Below are positions 58,701 through 64,000 of a stretch of 64,000 bases of DNA, piece by piece. A model generated the notes under the pieces. The model made no database searches and had not been told where the DNA came from. It worked only from the letters and a program-made list of their open reading frames with translations. Position numbers and translations under genes: made by a program. The DNA is from Owenia fusiformis (taxonomy: Eukaryota; Annelida; Polychaeta; Sabellida; Oweniidae), in the NCBI GenBank assembly GCA_903813345.2, contig CAIIXF020000006.1:6870989-6934988 (forward strand), read 5' to 3'. How positions within the stretch are numbered: the stretch's first letter is position 1; each line of letters begins with the position of its first letter.

Positions 58701-61700
58701 CTAGAGCTTACAATAGAGCCAGTCGTCAGGTCAACAGTGGCATTATTGGTTGTGTTGAATACACTTCTCTGAAACACAATTCAGAAGATGATTGATGTAT
58801 TGTTGGCTTGACCAAACCAACATTGATGTTATTGGTTGTGTTAAATACACTTCTCTGAAACATTATTCAGAAGATATATAATTGATGTATTGTTGGCTTG
58901 ACAAAACCAACATTGATGTTATTGGTTGTGTTGAATACACTTCTCTGAAACAAAATTCAGAAGATAATTGATGTATTGTTGGCTTGACCAAACCAACATT
59001 CATATTATTGGTTGTGTTGAATACACTTCTCTGAAACACAATTCAGAAGATAATTGATGTATCGTTGGCTTGACCAAACCAACCTTGATATCACTAGGGC
59101 AGAGCATTTGTACTGAAAGGAGCGTTTTCAGTACAAGTATGTACTGAAAAATGTACTAGTTTTGTTTCAGTACAAATTTAAGTATATTTTTGTACTGAAA
59201 AATGCACTGAATTTTTTTCAGTATATTTTTCAGTACAAATTCATGTACTGAAAAATATACTGAATTTTAAGTACAAATTTAAGTATAAATATGTACTGAA
59301 AAATGTACTGAATTTTAAGGACAAATTTAAGTGCAAAAATATACTGAAAAATGCACTGAAAATTTAAGGATAAATTTAAGTACAAATATATACTGAAAAA
59401 TGTACTGAAATTTAAGTGCAGAAGTCAGTATAAAAATGTACTGAAAAATATACTGAAATTTAAGGATAATTTTAAGTATAAATATATGCAATGAGAAATA
59501 TTTGTGCCCAATAATGGAAATAAGAGAAAACGTAAATGTAAGGCATACTTTATAAACTCTAAATCACTCAAAAAGTTCTTAGAATGGTGAAAAAGTGCAT
59601 GATTATCCCATCGAACGAAGTTCGGAGGGATATAGGGAACGCCTCCGTCCGTCCGTCCGTCCGTCTGTCCGTCCGTCCGTCCGGGCAATAACTCAAATAC
59701 CGTTGGCCCGATTTTGATCATATTTTGTACACATATACCCTATGGGGCTAGAAGTTCTGCTCGAAAGCTGATTTTCAAAATGGCCGCTCATTTCAAAATG
59801 GCGGCCATTTTAGTGTCGATTTTACAGTAATTTAGGTGCAATATGTAAAACTGTAGTAGCAATATGTTTTAAATGTAAAAAAATTATAAAGGACATTAAT
59901 AAAGCTACAAATGTAGATATTAAAGAAGCACATGGCAGCCATCTTGAAAAATGGCGGCCTTTACTCGTTATTTTACGATTTTTACTGTAACTCGAAAAGT
60001 AGTGGAGCGATTTTGTTCATATTTGGTATGTGAATACTATAAGCATTGGACACTGTCTAATGACATTTTTGGTAGAAGGTGGCCATTTTGAAAAATGGCC
60101 GCCATTTTAACGTATTTTACTATAACTCGAAAAGTAGTGGAGCGATTTTGTTCATAATTGGTATGTGAATACTATAAGCATGGCACACTGTCCTATGACA
60201 CTTTTGGTAGAAGGCGGCCATTTTGAAAAATGGCCACCATTTTAACATATTTTACTATAACTCGAAAAGTAGTGAAGCGATTTTGTTCATATTTGGTATG
60301 TGAATACTGTAAGCATGATGCACTGTCCAATGACACTTTTGGTAGAAGGTGGCCATTTTGAAAAATGGCCGCCATTTTAAGGTATTTTACTATAACTCGA
60401 AAAGGAGTGGAGCGATTTTGTTTATATTTGGTATGTGAATACTAAAAGCATGGTACACTGTCTAATGACACTTTTGGTAGAAGGTGGCCATTATGAAAAA
60501 TGGCCCCATTTTAACGTATTTTACTATAACTTGAAAAGTAGTGGAGCGATTTTGTTCATATTTGGTATGTTTCATATTTTATATGTGAATACTATAAGCA
60601 TGGCACACTGTCTAATGACACTTTGGGTAGTAGGCGGCCACCATTTTTATGTGTGTTATTTTACAAGTACATTTGTGTGATTTTTCAAAAATTTCATAGG
60701 TGGCTACTTAAAAGCATATTATTTCTTCTGATGACAACTTGGCTAGTGAGCAACCATTTCTGAAAATGGTGGCCTTTCTGGTGTGTTGTTTTATGATATT
60801 TGCTATATATTTCGTTTGTAAAAATGCCAGTCATTTCTGTTCGATGGGATTCGCTACGCTTTGGCGTTGCCGTTGTTCTGGTTTTAAAAGAATTTTTGGC
60901 CGGGGGGGGGGGGGGGGGGGGGGGCTTGGACCCCTGAAACCCCAGGAATGCTATTACATTATGAAATTATTTTGGATGCCTCCTTTACAGCAGACTTTAA
61001 CTAAACTTAAAAGAGTCTCTCTGTAATCAGGTTTGTTTTGCCTTGTCAAAATATTTTGTTTTGTTAATGGATTAATAAAGTTTCTTTAGACACATCCTTT
61101 AAAGCAGACTCTAATCAAACTGGAGAGGCTAGGTTTACTGTAATCAAGTGTTTTCCTTTTAATAAGTTATGTTTTGGTATTTAATTATTTAAGACGCATC
61201 CTGTAATAATATCTGATTGCATTTTCTCCATCAATAAATTTCTTTTTAGCCCGATCAAACCTATCAAATATCATGCATTTTTCATGAGTTTTTTTCTCAT
61301 ATTGCTTGAGCAAATTAATAAATTGATATCAAAATTAAAATATATAACATGAACATAAAACCTCATTTGTTCGAGTATAGCAAAATCCATGGTATAGATG
61401 TCAAAGTCAGGAAGATGTCGTAATTCAAAATCTAAGTATATTTTTCAGTATAAATTTACACTTAAATATGCCCTTAAGTTTCAGTATATTTTTCAGTACA
61501 TATTTGCACTTAAAATCACACTTAAATTTCAGTATATTTTTAAGTACATATTTGCACTTAAAATCACACTTAAAATTCAGTATATTTTTCAGTATAAATA
61601 TATACTGAAAAATGTACTTAAAATTTCAGTACATTTTTCAGTACATATTTATACTGAAATTTGCATTGAAATTTTAAGTATATTTTTCAGTACATATTTA

Positions 61701-62614
61701 TACTGAAAAATATACTTAAAAATTCAGTACATTTTTCAGTACATATTTGTACTGAAAACGCTCCTTTCAGTACAAATGCTCTGCCCTAGTGTATTATTGG
61801 TTGTGTTAAATACACTTCTCTAAAACATAATTTTAATCTACTACATTCAATTTTTGATAGCTGATGCATTGCTCAATTGAATTGAACAGATAAACAAAAA
61901 GTCAAAATTATGATGATAAATTGAGGTGGTATATAAAGTAAGGTGGTATGATGAAGAAAAGGTGGTGTAAAGCGAGGTGGTTATAGTAAAGCGAGATGGT
62001 TATAGTAAAGCCAGGTGGTTATAGTAAAGCGAGGTGGTTATAGTAAAGTGAGGTGGTTATAGTAAAGTGAGGTGGTTATAGTAAAGCCAGGTGGTTATAG
62101 TAAAGCCAGGTGGTTATAGTGAAGCGAGGTGGTTATAGTAAAGCCAGGTGGTTATAGTAAAGGGGGGGGGGGGGTGGTTATAGTAAAGCGAGGTGTTAGT
62201 GATAAAGTAAGATGGTTATGATAAAGTAAAGAGGTAATAATAAAATGAGGTTGTACAAAATAAAGTGAGGTGGTACTATTAAACTGGTATGAAAAGTACT
62301 TATAAAATTGGGAAGAACATATGTTACATGAATAAAGGGAGAAAGATGCCGATACAGGCGAAGGTCTCATGAAGGGCACTTAGATTGGCACTGATTGAAT
62401 AAATAGTGAATAATAATATAACAAAGAGATTGTATTAATGATGGAAAGGACTTGCTAATGAAGATTTACAAGCTAAACAAGGATTAATCAACTAATGAAA
62501 AATAAAGGAAAAACAAGGAACCAACAAAAATACTTGCTTACACTGAGTCTCTCAGATACCCATACCATGTAGGCACACAGGGGTCCATAACGTCTACCCA
62601 AATAATCTTGCACC
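46647..62614 (-). CDS. alpha-N-acetylglucosaminidase (NAGLU), last six exons, 5' part outside the window
   Basis: Exons 62614-62542, 58768-58670, 56702-56328, 56181-56080, 47260-47161 and 46762-46647 join in frame (865 nt). They give the last ~287 residues before TAG, about the C-terminal 40% of the 743-residue human enzyme. NAGLU is a lysosomal GH89 exo-hydrolase removing terminal N-acetylglucosamine from heparan sulfate. Visible matches to human as recalled: RRYG...W...RSVFN; LWYDPQDLFYAW; DTVTITQQAM; LYDDVINAYLKKDL; HYLLGTWLDGAR; YEYNARMLITLWGPNGE; LVKAYYRERW; and the tail QSKFDQEVYTRIE and REKYFP. The catalytic glutamates lie N-terminal to this region and are not in the window. Two of its exon junctions are embedded in tandem arrays, and a plus-strand GPCR occupies its 8.8-kb intron. 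Confidence 0.93.
46853..47193. repeat. 38-bp array (about nine units) copying the NAGLU penultimate exon / donor junction
   Basis: Donor-equivalent positions fall at 46891, 46929, 46967, 47005, 47043, 47081, 47119 and 47156 (the last is the real donor); spacing is 38 bp, once 37. The minus-strand unit is GTGAGTAGATACCACAATAT then TTCTAAATNCAACNTAG. GGTGAG is intact at 46929, 46967, 47043, 47119 and 47156; two units have GATGAG and one has lost the site. The end of the exon is itself one unit. Confidence 0.93.
47161..47260 (-). CDS. NAGLU penultimate exon
   Basis: 100 nt encoding GGSFDQSKFDQEVYTRIEYP then FTLDTTIFPNTTL, ending one base into a Gly codon at CTTTAG/GTGAGT. Length and pattern match the human PFQQHQFD...EQAF region without gaps. 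Its last ~33 bases are one unit of the 38-bp array that continues into the intron. Using a later donor copy would add GGT GAG TAG, an immediate stop. Confidence 0.88.
47298..47810. mobile_element. fragmented mariner-type repeats
   Basis: ACAGGTTGAGCCAAACACTA and ACAGGGTGGGCAAAAAAAGT start two tandem diverged copies of the same ~90-bp piece. An inverted piece around 47690-47775 pairs with 47470-47515 (AATCACTTTTGCAATTGTTCC against GGAATAACTGCAAAAGTGATT). CAGGGTG starts are mariner-like. No coding sequence. Confidence 0.5.
48090..48292. mobile_element. partial copy of the CAGATGCGAG MITE
   Basis: Shares ATTTTATAACATGGGGTATA and CCACATTTCTAGATGTAATT with the full copies at 26248 and 52403, but both terminal repeats and the CTCF-like motif are missing. 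Confidence 0.6.
49109..50469. mobile_element. 1.36-kb mariner-type element with a nested foldback insertion
   Basis: Ends CAGGGTGTCCCGAAAGTATG, followed by GGGCCCCTCCTAGGCA, in perfect inverted copies; TA flanks both ends, as in Tc1/mariner. Two internal arms (49886-50090 and 50200-50420) pair with each other. The left side is split by a nested insertion at ~49171-49890 whose own ends are ACTGTATAACATG and CATGTTATACAGT. No transposase seen. Confidence 0.8.
51164..52272. mobile_element. 1.1-kb mariner foldback element with duplicated transposase tail
   Basis: Perfect ends CAGGGTGGTCCAAAAAAATG and TA on both flanks. The arms (51164-51625 and ~51800-52272) are inverted copies over ~460 bp, each containing the transposase C-terminus in opposite directions; a ~175-bp unpaired centre carries an upstream transposase segment. 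Confidence 0.85.
51690..52023 (+). pseudogene. broken mariner-type transposase C-terminus
   Basis: Reads QGGAPINRSHKSVKWLKENV, equivalent to the QQDNAPCHTA...V..WL segment of Tc1/mariner transposases. After a frame break come DNHVWGELSELVYHK and FLKDRIIEK, then a stop codon, then QRPKL-like RPKLRATIDQNGGHIERLF and TAA. NGGHIE..L is the usual last motif. One frameshift and one internal stop make it non-functional. Part of the 51164-52272 foldback. Confidence 0.75.
52403..52822 (+). mobile_element. MITE with CAGATGTGAGTAG ends, third copy
   Basis: Same order of blocks as 26248-26670, with ends CAGATGTGAGTAGGTAG and ATTTCAACTCGTATCT. The CTCF-like site reads CTACCAGGTGGC at 52432-52443, one base off the consensus. 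Confidence 0.7.
53502..54575 (+). CDS. rhodopsin-type GPCR, peptide-receptor-like, nested in a NAGLU intron
   Basis: 357 residues in one coding exon. I use ATG at 53502; the frame is open upstream but ATTTGTTTACAG ending at 53499 looks like a splice acceptor for a 5' UTR exon. No signal peptide; N-terminus with NQS, NES and NHT sequons. TM1 43-66 (GLLGNIFS); TM2 76-98 (LAVSD); Cys116 at position 3.25; TM3 117-139; GER (139-141) instead of DRY; TM4 160-182; ECL2 with Cys186/191/193; TM5 205-226 with Pro; TM6 247-271 (FLTLPVA); TM7 286-309 with NFGLY (304-308) instead of NPxxY, then TNERFK. NSVINFGLYFL points to the large invertebrate FMRFamide/TRH-receptor-like cluster. Ligand unknown. Confidence 0.9.
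   Translation: MKTTDLVDVGNQSNWEDITKSDFHGHQKQNESNHTIVTVTKSLWLYGGITLVLLGLLGNIFSIIVLSRKRLRKSSWSLYLTVLAVSDIIILITTSLDWWFQTLTGKFFGDLSEPGCKIEAFATYFSTHYAAWIMAAVAGERIIFIYFPHHAKRLCTRTVARTTCGILGLIFTLCNLHFFWTIGIVCDGAFCYCYFIISFPEWSKIDLILSSVLPFFLIAICNALFIKRMMSLYSGPNTSRARRLKSTIVMMMSITIAFIFLTLPVAILIVIADSSSTYYQDTDPEINTAFSVAMFLHQFNSVINFGLYFLTNERFKNEVKCMLGLKITHLSRQSRLSYSTLSSFLRKRNSVVDMEAL
54755..54760 (+). terminator. candidate poly(A) signal of the second GPCR
   Basis: AATAAA 180 bases past the stop; the first such hexamer downstream on this strand. Confidence 0.45.
54940..55460. repeat. ~30-bp degenerate tandem repeat (GTTGTTCATATGTTAGGTG)
   Basis: About 14-16 units of the form GTTGTTCATATGTTAGGTG plus TGCTCACATTA, interrupted once near 55210-55280. 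Small open frames through it reflect unit length only. Lies in the NAGLU intron between the GPCR and the LVKAYYRERW exon. Confidence 0.8.
56080..56181 (-). CDS. NAGLU exon encoding LVKAYYRERW
   Basis: 102 nt, 34 codons, phase 0, encoding RADRSSRHWSGLVKAYYRER then WQLFTLKLTEAIES; matches human QLAGLVANYYTPRW. Donor TCT/GTAAGT. The following intron is 8.8 kb and contains the second GPCR. Confidence 0.93.
56328..56702 (-). CDS. NAGLU central C-terminal-domain exon
   Basis: 375 nt, 125 codons, phase 0 to 0, encoding LWYDPQDLFYAWDCMVNASS to LITLWGPNGE. This is the most conserved segment here; HYLLGTWLDGAR corresponds to human RFLLGSWLEQAR. Acceptor TCTCCAG, donor GAG/GTAGGT. Open frame past the donor to 56142 is intronic. 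Confidence 0.95.
56703..58669 (-). other. NAGLU intron between the central exon and the RSVFN exon
   Basis: 2.0 kb of AT-rich intron. A GTAACCACC ... GGTGGCGACA pair at ~56800-56910 resembles the hairpin at 10830-10895 and may be a decayed short element. Nothing else recognisable. Confidence 0.6.
58670..58768 (-). CDS. NAGLU exon starting RSVFN
   Basis: 99 nt, phase 0, encoding RSVFNTTNNATVDLTTGS then SRPQLNPPLLPK. Human NAGLU has RSVYN at the same point. The first ~27 bases of the exon and its acceptor TTTCAG are repeated four more times upstream in the intron. Two NxT sequons are present. Confidence 0.9.
59092..61791. mobile_element. 2,700-bp CACTA-like non-autonomous element
   Basis: TIRs start CACTAGGGCAGAGCATTTG and continue TACTGAAAGGAGCG on both ends; TAT is duplicated at 59089-59091 and 61792-61794. 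CACTA termini with a 3-bp duplication are the signature of the CACTA/EnSpm (CMC) superfamily. Both ends are dense arrays of GTACTGAAAAATGTACTGAA-like units (59105-59490, and inverted at 61425-61765), as expected for subterminal repeats of this group. The interior holds another element (59602-60887), a G-run near 60902-60924 and no transposase. Confidence 0.85.
59602..60887. mobile_element. element with ATCCCATCGAAC ends, copy 3, nested in the CACTA-like element
   Basis: Inverse-orientation sister of 31126-32078: starts ATTATCCCATCGAACGAAG and ends TTGGCGTTGCCGTTGTTC. Internally about five ~135-bp tandem units (GGTAG landmarks at 60071, 60206, 60341, 60476, 60626) each carry GGCCATTTTGAAAAATGGCC and GCCGCCATTTTA. 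It must have inserted after, or moved with, the CACTA-like element. Confidence 0.8.
61925..62290. repeat. 19-bp tandem repeat (GAGGTGGTTATAGTAAAGC)
   Basis: About 12-15 units of GAGGTGGTTATAGTAAAGC with GAGG/CAGG variants and a G-run at ~62162; decays into AAAGTGAGGTGGTA at the right. In the NAGLU intron, ~250 bp from the next exon and not overlapping it. Confidence 0.85.
62542..62614 (-). CDS. NAGLU exon (first one in the window)
   Basis: 73 nt: one base finishing a split codon, then VQDYLGRRYGPLCAYMVWVS and ERLS, with donor AGT/GTAAGC. RRYG followed by a Trp ten residues on matches the human AARRYGV...AAW segment. The acceptor CCGTTAG implies an upstream exon ending in phase 2 beyond 64000. 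Confidence 0.8.
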
Positions 62615-63465
62615 CTAACGGAAAGAAGTGTTGATAATGGGAAATAATTGATATCAGTTGGAACTGGGCCACTTTTTTTGGAAAATGAGGACAACTTTTA
62701 ATGATGTAATTGAAAAGGGAAGCCTGTGGGATATTAATTTGCCACCTTAATGGAGTATCATGAATGATAATCAATATTTATGTACAACACATAGTAACAA
62801 CAGATTGATAAATGGGTCAACTTTTCGAGAGAATGATGCCAACATTTAGGTGTGAAAATTTGAGAGAAAAACATAAAATAATTGTGAAGAATATGAGCAA
62901 GAGTTATAACTTTGACAAGCCACACTTGTCTATTTATGATAGTTTAGCAGGTCAAATCAACCTCTTGACAAATTAGAGGTTTAACATATTATTCAAGGAA
63001 TGTCTGTAACAGATCTATCATGAAAAATTTACTTATTTTACACCATTTCTCCCTTTTAGTATGAACATCTCTATTAGAATATTCACTATAAGAGTGTTTC
63101 CCATGCAGTATGCTTCATGATTTCCTTCATTCCTTGCTGATTCTACATTATCAATTTGTATATTAACACTCTCATTTAATTCTTATCAAAGGGTGTTATT
63201 AACATGGAAGCCAGCAGAAAAACATATTTTCTGAACACTGTTTGGAGTTGATCATCAGATGGCATTTTGTTTAAAAAATTAATTTCATTCTCATAAAATT
63301 ACAATTGTAACATAGGTATAACGATAATCCATGGCATTTATGTGCTAAATGTCACTACGATTGTGTTTTAAAGGAGGAGGGAAATTAGTGCAACAGATTT
63401 CGGATAGTCATATGTTGGATTTTGGCTATTCTCTGAGGATTTAAACAGGTGCATATGTTAGATCA
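62615..63465 (-). other. NAGLU intron, upstream of the first exon in the window
   Basis: AT-rich sequence in which I find no further NAGLU exon, although one with a phase-2 end must lie upstream. Nothing else recognisable. Confidence 0.55.
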
Positions 63466-64000
63466 ATGCATTACCTCCAGGAAAAGCACCCATAGAGATG
63501 ATAAAATAATTTCGACTCTGAAACAGGGGAGGTGCAAACAACCCACCCACATTTTTTTCTGATATGTTGTTCTGATTTTCAACCCCTTCCACCCCTGCTT
63601 TTTTAAATTTTTGTTGCATAAATATGTTGTGTTTTGACACACAGTTAACCACTTTTAAAAAATAAGTAATTCCTACAGGGGTTTTAAAGATATCCATTAT
63701 GGGTGACCAAAATTAGCTGAAAGCAATGGATTGCATGAATTTTCTCTATGGGAAAATAACATGGAAAATATCGTTTTCCACTTTATCTAAAAGGAATCAC
63801 TTATTCCTTTAAAGGGGTTAACTGTGTGTCAAAACGCAATATATTTATGCAAGAAAAAATATAAAAACCGGAGTGGAAGGGGTTGAAAATCAGGAAAACA
63901 TTTCAGGAAAAACATGTGGGTGGGTTGTTTGCATCTACCCTGTCTCAAAGTCGAAATTATTTTATCATCTCTAGAAGTGCTTTTCCTGGAGGTAATGCAT
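63466..64000. repeat. 535-bp inverted repeat at the window edge
   Basis: ATGCATTACCTCCAGGAAAAG at the left pairs with CTTTTCCTGGAGGTAATGCAT at the last bases of the window. The arms pair over more than 200 bp with several mismatches, through CATAGAGATGATAAAATAAT, GGGTGGGTTGTTTGCA and GTGTCAAAACGCAATAT. Centre near 63730. Probably a foldback or MITE-type element that may continue past 64000. Confidence 0.75.

Larger units (their letters stand above)
58745..61835. repeat. five-copy 86-90-bp array copying the NAGLU RSVFN-exon acceptor, split by a transposon
   Basis: Unit starts (ATTGGTTGTGTT) lie at 58745, 58831, 58921, 59007 and 61796. On the minus strand each holds a polypyrimidine tract, TTTCAG (TTTTAG in the last) and the first ~27 bases of the exon, AGAAGTGTATT onward. 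The 58745 copy is the real junction. The fourth and fifth copies are separated by the 2,700-bp element at 59092-61791; removing it and one TAT restores an 86-bp spacing. Confidence 0.93.

Noticed and set aside
60902-60924. Poly-G run as a functional G-quadruplex
   Set aside because: A homopolymer of this length inside a transposon is more likely slippage or an assembly-length uncertainty.

Overview
This is a metazoan nuclear window: long introns with GT/AG junctions, single-exon GPCR genes, and many Tc1/mariner-, hAT- and CACTA-like DNA elements in AT-rich sequence. The nested peptide-type GPCRs and repeat style suggest a marine invertebrate, perhaps a lophotrochozoan; species is not determinable from sequence alone. 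All homology statements come from recalled family sequences, not searches.

Three multi-exon genes lie head-to-tail on the minus strand. (1) 15269-1164: a complete seven-exon, 2652-residue zinc-finger protein whose N-terminal ~450 residues resemble the ZNF292/RLF/ZNF654 family. It has a small-exon helical N-terminus, then one 7-kb last exon with an octapeptide repeat, a long acidic region and ten zinc fingers. (2) 43961-20451: a complete eight-exon EXOSC2 (RRP4), the 291-residue cap subunit of the RNA exosome. (3) 62614-46647: the last six exons of NAGLU (lysosomal alpha-N-acetylglucosaminidase); the rest lies beyond 64 kb. Two plus-strand, single-coding-exon rhodopsin-type GPCRs (36752-38314 and 53502-54575) sit inside introns of EXOSC2 and NAGLU, antisense to their hosts. 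Each exon chain joins in frame, which is the main support for the models.

The most unusual signal is tandem arrays that copy exon-intron junctions. The exon 2 donor of the zinc-finger gene is present nine times at 66-bp spacing. Its exon 6 donor region is repeated about 2.6 times at ~55 bp. A NAGLU donor is repeated about nine times at 38 bp, and a NAGLU acceptor five times at 86-90 bp. At the two NAGLU junctions the exonic part aligns without gaps to known family protein, so the exon looks like the source and the intron the recipient. A 2,700-bp CACTA-like element with a 3-bp target duplication has landed inside the NAGLU acceptor array.

The rest is introns and intergenic DNA full of non-autonomous elements. 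Several carry regulatory-looking motifs in many copies: paired AGGTCA half-sites, a CTCF-consensus-like site in a MITE, YY1-like GCCGCCATTTT, and a CACGTG tandem. No RNA genes or CRISPR arrays were recognised.
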